Of a stretch of DNA of 50,009 nucleotides, positions 1 through 7,059 are shown one piece after another. Source of the DNA: DRTC01 sp964521025 (GTDB lineage Bacteria; Cloacimonadota; Cloacimonadia; Cloacimonadales; TCS61); the NCBI GenBank assembly GCA_964521025.1, contig CAZFPK010000020.1, forward strand, positions 1 to 50,009, read 5' to 3'. Numbering within the stretch: position 1 is the stretch's first letter; every line of letters begins with the position of its first letter. Made by a program: the position numbers and the translations under genes. Below the pieces are notes generated by a model. The model had not been told where the DNA came from, ran no database searches, and saw only the letters and a list, made by a program, of their open reading frames with translations.

Positions 1-171
1 GACTGAAGCCTTTAGGGACGCTATCTTTTTATGAAAAATGGTAAAGATGGGTTAAGGTTGTAGATTGCTTAAAAGAAACCAGAGTAAGAGACTTCGGAAT
101 GACAGTAAATAAATGAGTGGTTTTTACTAAAATGGAAAAAATATTCACGGATCGAGCGCACAGAAAATTAT

Positions 172-534
172 TTATTTATATTCCAGAGCATATTTAATAG
201 TTGAAAGAAATTTTTCATGATCGAAAGGTTTTTTTATATACTCGAAGGCACCCAGTTCTTTTGCTCTTTCTTCTTTTTTGGGATTGGAATTGGCAGTCAT
301 CATGATTACAAGGAGGTTTTCATTGATTTTTTTTAATTCCTGCAGAACTTGCAGTCCATTCAAACCGGGAAGCCCAATATCGGATAAGATCATATCTGGT
401 AAATTCTTTTTAACTTCTTTGAGAGCGCTGAAACCATTATCAACTGCGATCGTGTTGTATCCTTCGAAACGAAGTATTGTCGAGATCAGAAATTGTGTAT
501 CTTTGTTATCTTCGATGACCAGGATTGAATACAT
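172..534 (-). CDS. Stand-alone response-regulator receiver protein (CheY-like)
   Basis: A 120-residue protein made only of a receiver domain, expected to be phosphorylated by a histidine kinase and to act by protein contact because it has no output domain. The acidic pocket is visible at E8-D9, the phospho-acceptor is D52 in LSDIGLPG, the switch threonine is T80 in MMTAN, and the conserved lysine is K102 before P103. The start is supported by AGGAGG seven bases before the ATG. No kinase is adjacent; the nearest is the HisKA_2-type kinase near 14.2 kb. A -24/-12 type promoter lies upstream. The receiver assignment is secure; partner and role are unknown. Confidence 0.93.
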   Translation of the reverse strand: MYSILVIEDNKDTQFLISTILRFEGYNTIAVDNGFSALKEVKKNLPDMILSDIGLPGLNGLQVLQELKKINENLLVIMMTANSNPKKEERAKELGAFEYIKKPFDHEKFLSTIKYALEYK

Positions 535-579
535 AACGAACCTCCTGCCTGATTCTAACCATTTTTAAAGAACACATTT

Positions 580-596
580 CGCAATTAATATGCCAA
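580..596 (-). promoter_or_regulatory. Candidate sigma-54 promoter of the receiver gene
   Basis: On the minus strand the sequence reads TTGGCATATTAATTGCG, giving GG, exactly ten bases, then GC, which matches the sigma-54 -24/-12 element. The predicted transcription start is about 36 bases before the receiver ATG, leaving room for the AGGAGG ribosome site. Matching by eye can give false hits in AT-rich DNA, and no activator-binding site was recognised. Confidence 0.5.
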
Positions 597-762
597 TCGT
601 AAAGGATGGAGAATCAAAGGCGTTTATTATTTTTATTTAATTGGAATAAAAAAAGTTAGGGAAAATTGCAGAGATTGATAGTTTTTGATTTAAAAAATTT
701 TGGTTAATTTTATTTGTTTTGTTTTGAGTCAGATTTGAGACAGAAAAGGTTCGATTGACTCA

Positions 763-2163
763 TCATTTGTGCAAAGCATTAAAAATCCCTTCAAAAATAT
801 ATCCTACATGGATTCTGTTCGTAAAATCCAATTTTTCCACATTTATTTCCAGGACTTCCTGCCTGTGAAAGCCGAATTTCCTGACATCTTCCGCATAAGA
901 ATCATACCAAATCGAGAGGGCTTTGATCTCGCTTCTGCTCCATCCACCTTCGATCTCCATTTCTCTGCCACGCTGTTGTATTCTACTCCAGGCAAGATCA
1001 GGATTTCCTTTAAGTAGGATAATCAAATCGGTTCCAGGAATTTGCTCGTTAGTTTTTTTGAATTCAGCAGTAAGGGAATCGAGTTCGTTATCTGTCAGGT
1101 AGCCGTCTTTTTGGAATTGATAGCAGAAAACGAGTAAATCTTCCGGCAACGAACGATCCATAACAAAACTACGATGTCCCTTCTCTCCTTTTTTCTGCAG
1201 TTCTGCTCTCATTTTCAGGAAATGCAGCTGTAGTTCGAAACAGTATTTTGCTTTGTTCCCGAGAAATTTTTCCAAAAGAGGATTTTGCTCCGGGTCTTCA
1301 TATAATCCGCCGATATTTAGACTTCTTTCCATTAAAGCGGCGAGTGTGGACTTTCCCAGACCGACATTTCCAGCGACCGATATCAGTTTGGGATTTTCTT
1401 TAAGATATTTTTCTAATCTTCTTTCCGCATCGATAGCTTTCAGGGTGGCAGCAGTTTCAGGTAAAGTTACCCAATCGCTGATCCCGGGAGTTGTAACTCT
1501 CAAATTCAGTTCTTTTATCTTTTCAGAGATTTTCCTGATCGTTTTTTCTAAATATTTATCCAGAGGAGAATCTTTGTCAGCATCGATAACAAGAACCGGA
1601 CACATCGCATGTCGAGCGATAAATTTTTCATACAGTTCATTCAGGAGTTGGAGATATTTTTCCGGGATAGTTTTTTCGCTTTCTCTTCCGCGTTTGTCGA
1701 TTCTTCTTTTCAAAGAAGGAACACTTGCTTTAAGAAAGACAATCAAATCCGGATGATTGATCTTTTCAACCATCAAATTGTAAGTTCTCTGATAGGCGAG
1801 AAATTCTTCTTCCTTCATATTTCCCAGGATTTTTTGAGCCAGACCGAAAATATAATAATCCTCTGCTAAAGTTCTATCTTCGAGAACGATCCCTTTGCAA
1901 CTGATGATCTTTTTCTGGCGATCGAGCCTGCCATTGAAAAATTCGATTTGAGCGATAAATGCATTGGCAATCGGGTCTTCATAAAAAGCATCGAGAATTT
2001 TGGGATTGAATTTCTCTTTGAAAGCATAGATTTTTTCTTCCCCGGTTTTATTCGGAATTGTGTCCAGCAAAATCTTGTTCCGCGGTTCGGTGCTGGCTGC
2101 TTCTACGAGAGTCGATTTTCCTACTCCGATGTTGCCGATTATTCCGATCCTTAAATGTTCCAT
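763..2163 (-). CDS. Fused double deoxynucleoside kinase
   Basis: A 466-residue protein built from two deoxynucleoside kinase domains in one chain. Each phosphorylates deoxynucleosides for dNTP salvage in the cytosol. Domain 1 (about 1-215) has the P-loop GNIGVGKST at 10-18, an EDR motif at 95-97 and an arginine-rich lid near 153-160. Domain 2 (about 258-466) has P-loop GNVGLGKST at 265-273, DRS at 336-338 and a lid near 394-400. A single-domain enzyme is about 200-220 residues, so this is twice the usual size. Both halves keep the key motifs, so neither looks dead. The start follows AAAGGA at good spacing. The substrate of each half cannot be read from sequence; a heterodimer-like pair of specificities fused into one chain is an inference. 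Confidence 0.88.
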   Translation of the reverse strand: MEHLRIGIIGNIGVGKSTLVEAASTEPRNKILLDTIPNKTGEEKIYAFKEKFNPKILDAFYEDPIANAFIAQIEFFNGRLDRQKKIISCKGIVLEDRTLAEDYYIFGLAQKILGNMKEEEFLAYQRTYNLMVEKINHPDLIVFLKASVPSLKRRIDKRGRESEKTIPEKYLQLLNELYEKFIARHAMCPVLVIDADKDSPLDKYLEKTIRKISEKIKELNLRVTTPGISDWVTLPETAATLKAIDAERRLEKYLKENPKLISVAGNVGLGKSTLAALMERSLNIGGLYEDPEQNPLLEKFLGNKAKYCFELQLHFLKMRAELQKKGEKGHRSFVMDRSLPEDLLVFCYQFQKDGYLTDNELDSLTAEFKKTNEQIPGTDLIILLKGNPDLAWSRIQQRGREMEIEGGWSRSEIKALSIWYDSYAEDVRKFGFHRQEVLEINVEKLDFTNRIHVGYIFEGIFNALHK

Positions 2164-2211
2164 TTATTTTCCTTTATTAATTAGCAACGAACAAATCCAA
2201 CATTATTACTA

Positions 2212-2274
2212 TTCGAGTTGTAAGGACTGCGTCAAAACTTGTTTTGACGATAGACGACGACTCGAAACCGCAGT
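2212..2274. repeat. Nested palindrome
   Basis: A perfect hairpin GTCAAAAC-TT-GTTTTGAC (2231-2248) is nested inside the arms TTCGAGT (2212-2218) and ACTCGAA (2260-2266), with further ACTGC/GCAGT complementarity overlapping them. It lies in the roughly 340-base gap upstream of the kinase gene. The rest of that gap holds only the small ORF at 2319-2456. Confidence 0.6.
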
Positions 2275-2318
2275 ATTCTTGTTCTTAATATATATTGTGA
2301 ATAGAAAATGATGAAATT

Positions 2319-2456
2319 TCAAACTTTTTCAAAAGGAATATTATTCTGGTTTTCCTTTTTTGCTTCTTCGATTTCTTTTAAATCTTCCAAATCTTCATTA
2401 TTCATAATTTCGATTTTCCGTGTTAGAAATTGGTTAGGAGTTTTAATTAATTTCAT
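2319..2456 (-). CDS. Possible small protein, antitoxin-like tail
   Basis: A 45-codon ORF that starts MKLIKTPNQF and ends NNIPFEKV. It is strongly charged, with an acidic middle (NNEDLEDLKEIEEAKK). This composition and the IPFEKV-like ending recall the C-terminal part of small antitoxins of toxin-antitoxin pairs, but it stops where such proteins usually continue (as KKELGL or similar), no toxin gene is next to it, and no clear ribosome site precedes the ATG. It may be a remnant. The reading frame is what is seen; the antitoxin idea is inference. Confidence 0.35.
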   Translation of the reverse strand: MKLIKTPNQFLTRKIEIMNNEDLEDLKEIEEAKKENQNNIPFEKV

Positions 2457-2505
2457 GAATGTCGTTTCGAATAATATTTATTTTGATCAACTTGGCAAGT
2501 TGATT

Positions 2506-3066
2506 TTACAATAAGAATGAATTCAAAAACTCCCGAATCTCTCTTGTTTTGGTCAGTTCGATTTTTTTTGCATTGGAGTAAATGTCATTATCAAAGATGA
2601 ATTTCATATTATCTTTCTTTTTTTTGTAAGTTTTAATGACCCAGTAAAGTAGAGAATCTTTAGTGAAGAACTGCTCGAAAAATTTCTCTTTATTGCCGGA
2701 AAAAATTTCTTCCTGCGTGATCATCCTTCTAACCGTTCGTGATAAAGCACGATAAAAAACAACCGGAAACGAGTAATTCAACCAGATGACGAGTTCTGCT
2801 TTAGAGAGGACGATATCCTGCACGGACATATAATTTCCTTCGACGATCCAGGAATCTCGTGTCGTGATTTCTTCGACGATCTCCCTGAATTTCGGAAATG
2901 GTTTGGCAGTCCAATTCGGTCCCCAGTAAATGGCATCGAGTTCGATATGCGGGATTTTCAGGAGCCGGGAAAAATGTTTTGCCAGAGTTGTCTTTCCGCT
3001 GCAGGTTGAACCCACTATGGTAATAAATTTATATTTGTTTTTCACTTTAAGAATAGAAGAGATCAT
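2506..3066 (-). CDS. Adenylate-kinase-like P-loop protein (topology-modulation/FlaR type)
   Basis: About 186 residues from the ATG at 3066. The P-loop GSTCSGKTT is at 19-27, followed by the family's LDAIYWGPNW motif, a VEGNY motif and an arginine-rich lid (SRTVRRMI). These are typical of the small P-loop proteins annotated as DNA topology modulation protein or adenylate-kinase-like; the true substrate is not established. A TTG nine bases upstream would give a slightly longer protein. Both starts abut or lie in a perfect hairpin (3067-3092) and no good ribosome site is visible, so the exact start is uncertain; a GTG before KNKYKF is a third option. Confidence 0.75.
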   Translation of the reverse strand: MISSILKVKNKYKFITIVGSTCSGKTTLAKHFSRLLKIPHIELDAIYWGPNWTAKPFPKFREIVEEITTRDSWIVEGNYMSVQDIVLSKAELVIWLNYSFPVVFYRALSRTVRRMITQEEIFSGNKEKFFEQFFTKDSLLYWVIKTYKKKKDNMKFIFDNDIYSNAKKIELTKTREIREFLNSFLL

Positions 3067-3092
3067 CGTTACCAATCCCCTGATTGGTAACG
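3067..3092. repeat. Perfect 11-bp palindrome at a gene start
   Basis: CGTTACCAATC, loop CCCT, GATTGGTAACG. It sits between the truncated gene at 3101-3202 and the start of the P-loop gene, where a ribosome site would be expected. In RNA it would form a hairpin touching the start codon. Confidence 0.75.
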
Positions 3093-3100
3093 CATTTACC

Positions 3101-3202
3101 TTATATTGTCTTGAGCATTAATTCATGATCTCCGACCCGGTATTCATCTGCAAAAAGATTCATTAAAAACAAGATGAACAAAACGGTCGGATAAATTTTC
3201 AT
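3101..3202 (-). pseudogene. Truncated secretory protein remnant
   Basis: A 33-codon ORF beginning MKIYPTVLFILFLMNLFADE, a clear signal peptide ending in an FAD-like cleavage region, followed by YRVGDHELML and then an early stop. The EYRVGDHELML stretch resembles the mature start of longer Cloacimonadota secreted proteins as far as I recall, so this is probably the 5' end of a lost gene. Its ATG overlaps the TGA of the DUF4342 gene (ATGA), suggesting it was once translationally coupled to it. A palindrome begins shortly downstream. The truncation is seen; the family link is recollection. Confidence 0.45.
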
Positions 3203-3474
3203 TTTTCTTTCGTTTCCTTTTCTTCCTCTTCTTTTTTGATGATCTCGATCTTGAATCTGGATGCAACAGCAGCCAGAGCACCGATCGCAGCCCAAACCGG
3301 AGCGAGCAGAACTCCCACGACTCCGATCGTTACCGGAATTTCCAGATAGATTTTTCCTTCCTCATTTTTGATGATGATACGGCGTACATTTCCTTCGTGA
3401 ATGATCTCTTTTACTTTTTTGAGAAGTTCTTCACCTTTCACTTTGAATTCGCTTTTCTTGGTTTTTTCACACAT
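3199..3474 (-). CDS. DUF4342 domain protein
   Basis: A 91-residue protein with a charged N-terminus (about 1-45), a hydrophobic glycine/alanine-rich stretch at about 47-73 (PVTIGVVGVLLAPVWAAIGA) that may enter or cross the membrane, and a lysine/glutamate tail. This matches the DUF4342 family, whose function is unknown. The start is well supported by AAGGAG upstream of ATG. The gene follows a long palindrome that separates it from the broken flavodoxin gene. Confidence 0.8.
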   Translation of the reverse strand: MCEKTKKSEFKVKGEELLKKVKEIIHEGNVRRIIIKNEEGKIYLEIPVTIGVVGVLLAPVWAAIGALAAVASRFKIEIIKKEEEEKETKEK

Positions 3475-3489
3475 AGTTTTCTCCTTTTT

Positions 3490-3585
3490 AACTCATCCCC
3501 TAATCCCTTCTCTTAAAAAGAGAAGGGGAATTTTTACGGAATTCCTTATTATTTCCTCTCTTCTTAAGAGAGGGCTAGGGTGAGT
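3490..3585. repeat. Long imperfect palindromic repeat
   Basis: Outer arms AACTCATCCCCTAATCCC and GGGCTAGGGTGAGTT enclose an inner hairpin CCCTTCTCTT/AAGAGAAGGGG and a second one with CTCTTCTTAAGAGAG. This form of intergenic repeat is common in environmental bacterial genomes. It separates the broken flavodoxin gene from DUF4342 and could end the upstream transcript. Confidence 0.7.
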
Positions 3586-3589
3586 TTTT

Positions 3590-4431
3590 TTATTTTTTTG
3601 GTTTGATCCAATTCCAATCTCCGGAAAATGAATACTTGACTTCTTTCAATTCCTTCCTTTTCTCCAAATACTGCTGTTTCATACTTTGCAGCCATTTCAG
3701 ATGATCTTTTGCATCGTTTGGACTTAGAAAAATTCCATGTTTATCCTTCTCGATGCTGAAAACCGGTTTCCCATTTTCTATAACTATTTTTCCAGAATTG
3801 CTGCAAACAACACATTTTATTCGATTTTCGGATATAAATTGAAAAGTATCATTTCCGCAAAGCGGACATTTTTGATTCTGATTTTTTAATGATTCTTTGA
3901 AAAGTGTTTTTCCCATCGATTCTAACTTTATTAAATTTTCCGAATTCAATAAAACTTCTCCGGACAGCGAACCTGTTAAAATATCAATTTTTTTGATATC
4001 AGCCAGCAGAACTTTCAGGAATCTTCTGATCTCGAGTCCGGTTGTTCCCTCTTTTCCTCCAGACCGGTAATTCCGATTCCGACCGCAGGTTTTCCCCAGA
4101 TATGTTCAGCGAATTTGTAGAAGGCAAGTCCGCGATCGAGGAGAGTTTTCAGTTCGGAATTTGCTCCCAGAAAATAAGTTGGAACTGATAGAACAATCGC
4201 ATCTTCATCGATCATTGCTTTGATGATAACCAGAAGATCGTCCTTTATAGAACAATTCATTTTTCCGAACAAACATTTGAAACAGGCTTTGCATGGTTTT
4301 ATTTTGAAATCGGAAAGACGGAGAAAGGTTAACTGATGCTGTTCGGAGATGTGTTTATCGAGCTCTTTAACTGCCAGTTCGCAGTTTCCATTTTTTCGGG
4401 GAGAAGCGATGAGGGTGAGGAATGTTTTCAT
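3590..4431 (-). pseudogene. NADPH-dependent FMN reductase/flavodoxin-fold protein with zinc ribbon, frameshifted
   Basis: Two reading frames make up one protein of about 280 residues. The first part (from 4431) has the FMN-reductase start LIASPRKNGN, the CKACFKC cysteine pair, a DDL/VLSVPTYF flavin-site region and ITGLE. It then leaves frame and stops at 4015. In another frame the protein resumes with GKEGTTGLEIRRFLKVLL and continues without a stop through a zinc ribbon (CPLCGNDTF ... CVVCSN) to 3590. The switch lies in 4049-4062; adding one G in GAGGAAAAGAGGG would restore a single frame. The ATG-started 119-codon ORF at 3590-3949 is therefore the tail of the same gene. It may be a real mutation or an assembly error. 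Confidence 0.82.
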
Positions 4432-4469
4432 TTTTGGCTCACGGATTTGATGGATATGACATACTTTAT

Positions 4470-5240
4470 TTATTTCTTTGATCGAGGGACAGCCAAGCGT
4501 TTTTTGACTTTATTATGAGCAGAATTATATTCGACTAAAGATTTCCAATCGATTATCCCATTGATGCAGAAATTATATATGAAAACAGCAGTAAATGAAT
4601 TCAAAATTTGAGCGTATTTTATATGAAATTTATCATTCTTTTCCTTTGCTTTATATCCTAACGGTTTGATAATTTTCAAATAAAGGTCTTCATCATCCGA
4701 AATAAATTTCCAGAATTTCTGACCACAGTATTTGAAATAATCTCCTTTATCACATTTTACACATATTCCATAACAACAGCCGTTTATAGCTACAATATGA
4801 AATTGTGCATTACCAGTCCTTAATACTTTCTTCGCTGTTTTAAAATTTTCTCTTAATTTTTTTAATTGATCTTTATTTCCCCAATTTGGACCAGACTTAA
4901 TAGAAACGATATATCTGATATTATCTTTATCAAATTCAAGATCAATTCCACTTGCCGAAGATTTCCAACCATTACAAACTTTTTTATTGATAAAAATCGC
5001 CAATCCTTCCAGAAAGTCTCCGAATATAGTTTCTTCTTGAGACGACAAATGTGCATCTAAAAGTTTTTTCACCAAATCTTGAGATGTTAATATATTCTTT
5101 GCCTTGAAAAGGTATGGATTTTTTCTCTGTAGAACTGCACTTAATTTCAGATTTTCAAGTCGATCTAATCTTTTTTGATGAAAAATATCAATATTTTTTT
5201 CAACATATTTTTGAATTTCTTTCAACTCGAGTTTTTGCAT
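4470..5240 (-). CDS. Type II restriction endonuclease (PmeII-like)
   Basis: A 256-residue protein starting 15 bases after the stop of a DNA methyltransferase, the expected place for its partner nuclease. Features seen: NPYLFKAKN near 41-49, EE at 70-71, GID at 98-100, then SIKSGPNWGN at 113-122, a variant PD-(D/E)xK core with D100 and K115. This arrangement is what I know from the PmeII-type restriction enzyme family. GGAG precedes the ATG by seven bases. The enzyme would cut unmodified foreign DNA in the cytosol; its recognition site cannot be read from the sequence. Confidence 0.72.
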   Translation of the reverse strand: MQKLELKEIQKYVEKNIDIFHQKRLDRLENLKLSAVLQRKNPYLFKAKNILTSQDLVKKLLDAHLSSQEETIFGDFLEGLAIFINKKVCNGWKSSASGIDLEFDKDNIRYIVSIKSGPNWGNKDQLKKLRENFKTAKKVLRTGNAQFHIVAINGCCYGICVKCDKGDYFKYCGQKFWKFISDDEDLYLKIIKPLGYKAKEKNDKFHIKYAQILNSFTAVFIYNFCINGIIDWKSLVEYNSAHNKVKKRLAVPRSKK

Positions 5241-5255
5241 AAAATAACTCCAAAT

Positions 5256-6083
5256 CTAAAAATTTAAGACTAATTGTTCTTTATGAAATTTTTCCAGAAC
5301 CATCTCATAATATTCCCGGTTTATCTCGATCCCAATCGAATTCCTGCCCAGTTTATCAGCAACAACAATAGTTGTCCCGGAACCCATAAACGGATCGAGA
5401 ACCCAATCATTCGCATCGGTAAAAAGTTTGATAAACCATTCCGGCAATGATTCGGGAAAAGCCGCACTATGATTCTTATTATTACATTCGGTTGCCAGAT
5501 GGAGAACATTTGTCGGATAAGCTTTTTCTCTTTCCAGCCAATTCGAGATATTTTTTCCAAAACCGCTACCAACTTTGGAAAAATCGCGGATTTTATCTGT
5601 TTCGCTTAAATTTCTTAACCTTGTTTTTCTCCAATCTCCAGCCGGGATCATAACCGCTTCCTGGTTCATTTTGAATTTTTTGTTTTTGTTAAATTGGAGT
5701 AATCTTTCCCATGCATCGCGAAATCTATTAGGCCATTTTCCCGGGTAAGAATTCTTTTTGTGCCAGATAAATTCTTCCGTCCAAAGCCAGCCTTGTTTTC
5801 TCATTTCGAGGATCAATTCCAGAACATAAGTATGTCTTTCTCCGTTTGTTGCTCTTTCTTTGATGTTTAATATAAAAGTTCCGGTCGGTTTTAAAATCCG
5901 TAAAAGTTCTTTTGAGATTGTTAAAAACCATTCGACATATTTATCCGGATGAATTCCACCGTAAGTTTTTTTTCTTTGATTTGAATAGGGAGGTGAGGTT
6001 ACGATCAAATCGATAGAATTTGCTGCGATTTTTTTTAATTCTTTGGCAGAATCACCTAAAATAATTTTTTTTGGGGGATACAT
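5256..6083 (-). CDS. Type II DNA methyltransferase (N4-cytosine/N6-adenine, beta order)
   Basis: A 275-residue S-adenosylmethionine-dependent DNA methyltransferase. The catalytic motif SPPY is at 30-33 (TSPPYS) and the cofactor-binding motif DPFMGSGTT comes later at 230-238, the circularly permuted beta order. SPPY is commonest in N4-cytosine enzymes, but the target base is uncertain. It protects host DNA from the nuclease encoded immediately downstream. Between it and the second restriction pair is a short interval with broken frames. Confidence 0.88.
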   Translation of the reverse strand: MYPPKKIILGDSAKELKKIAANSIDLIVTSPPYSNQRKKTYGGIHPDKYVEWFLTISKELLRILKPTGTFILNIKERATNGERHTYVLELILEMRKQGWLWTEEFIWHKKNSYPGKWPNRFRDAWERLLQFNKNKKFKMNQEAVMIPAGDWRKTRLRNLSETDKIRDFSKVGSGFGKNISNWLEREKAYPTNVLHLATECNNKNHSAAFPESLPEWFIKLFTDANDWVLDPFMGSGTTIVVADKLGRNSIGIEINREYYEMVLEKFHKEQLVLNF

Positions 6084-6089
6084 TTTCTA

Positions 6090-6273
6090 TTAATCTTCGG
6101 TGTTAAGTTCGACCGAGTCCATTTTTATTCCAATCCATTTTGGATTTTTTATTGAGAATTTACTTCTTTTTCTATTTTCCATGTTTGTAAATCAAGAAAA
6201 TTACGGGGGAAAATTCTGAATAATATTTTTGAGCCATCTTCATTTTCAGCATAAACAAAACATCATTATTCAT
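6090..6273 (-). pseudogene. Possible decayed small cistron between two restriction systems
   Basis: An ATG at 6273 lies one base after the stop of the TdeIII-like nuclease. Three frames each hold part of a protein-like sequence: MNNDVLF, then FVYAENEDGSKILFRIFPRN and DLQTWKIEKEVNS ending at 6149, then a 30-codon ORF MENRKRSKFS...VELNTED (6090-6182) that ends just before the methyltransferase ATG. The middle part looks like real protein but has no start codon. It may be a small gene broken by two frameshifts, or chance. No family was recognised. Confidence 0.28.
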
Positions 6274-6274
6274 T

Positions 6275-7057
6275 TTAATAATTCTCCATTTTATCTATCG
6301 CAACTTTTTCAATTTTTGCTAGAATATCTTCTTTCCACTTTTTGCCGACTTTTTCAAATATCTCTAATAAATCTTCAAATATTTTCTCGTCTGCTATAAA
6401 ATTCCAGTATTCTTCCCCGATGAGGAAATCTACACCCTCCTGCATCAGATTTTGATTTGTAAATCTTTTATAAGGATTGGGAAAATAGGGATTATATGGT
6501 AAAGCTAAAATTGAGCGGATTGGTTTTCTTCTTCTTGCTATCCACTCTAAAAGTTTTGCTTTTGTTTTTGTAAAAATATCAATATTAGGTTTTACTGTTT
6601 TGATTTCGAACAAATACTCCGAATCCTCCTTTACCATATAGAAATCAACAATTTTTCCTTCTTTTTGTTGCCTGCTGTTTTTTGTTGAAGCATTTAAAAT
6701 TAATTGCATATCTTTTTCATAATCAGGTTTTCTCTCTTTATTTCTTAATTCACGAATAATATTATCAATAACAGATTTTTGATTCTTTGATATAACACTT
6801 CCTAAATCATAATTTCTAAAGCATTCGATACAGTTACCTTCAGCTAAAATCAAAGATACTTTCTCATAAATTGACATTCCTAAACTTGTTGCAATAGAGT
6901 GTATAAATGAATACGCTGCTACCTTTCGACTATCCTGAATTAGTCTTACCAAAAAAGGCATTGAATGAGATTCTCGTGCATATCTTTTGAGTTTATTTTC
7001 GATTGTTTTGACTAACAAAAATTCAATTTTTTCTTTTTTCTCCGTTGATAAATCCAT
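6275..7057 (-). CDS. TdeIII/MjaII-family type II restriction endonuclease
   Basis: A 260-residue nuclease with the PD-(D/E)xK core at D138 (IVDFYMV) and E151-I-K153 (LFEIKTVKP), and the closing GEEYWNFI motif I associate with the TdeIII family. MjaII of this family cuts GGNCC, but specificity here is not proven. It begins two bases after the stop of its methyltransferase, with AGGGAG as ribosome site, so the two are co-translated. It forms the second complete restriction-modification pair in this stretch. Confidence 0.82.
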   Translation of the reverse strand: MDLSTEKKEKIEFLLVKTIENKLKRYARESHSMPFLVRLIQDSRKVAAYSFIHSIATSLGMSIYEKVSLILAEGNCIECFRNYDLGSVISKNQKSVIDNIIRELRNKERKPDYEKDMQLILNASTKNSRQQKEGKIVDFYMVKEDSEYLFEIKTVKPNIDIFTKTKAKLLEWIARRRKPIRSILALPYNPYFPNPYKRFTNQNLMQEGVDFLIGEEYWNFIADEKIFEDLLEIFEKVGKKWKEDILAKIEKVAIDKMENY

Positions 7058-7059
7058 TT

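Noticed and set aside
172..534. The receiver protein as a PorX-type regulator of type IX secretion
   Set aside because: It is a bare receiver of 120 residues, whereas PorX has an additional output domain.
2308..2514. A 68-codon plus-strand ORF in the gap near 2.4 kb
   Set aside because: It is antisense to a more protein-like minus-strand ORF and has no ribosome site.
3101..3295. A 64-codon ORF on the minus strand read from 3295
   Set aside because: Its first half is a cysteine-rich shadow of the DUF4342 gene. Only the part from the ATG at 3202 looks like protein, and it is listed separately as a truncated gene.
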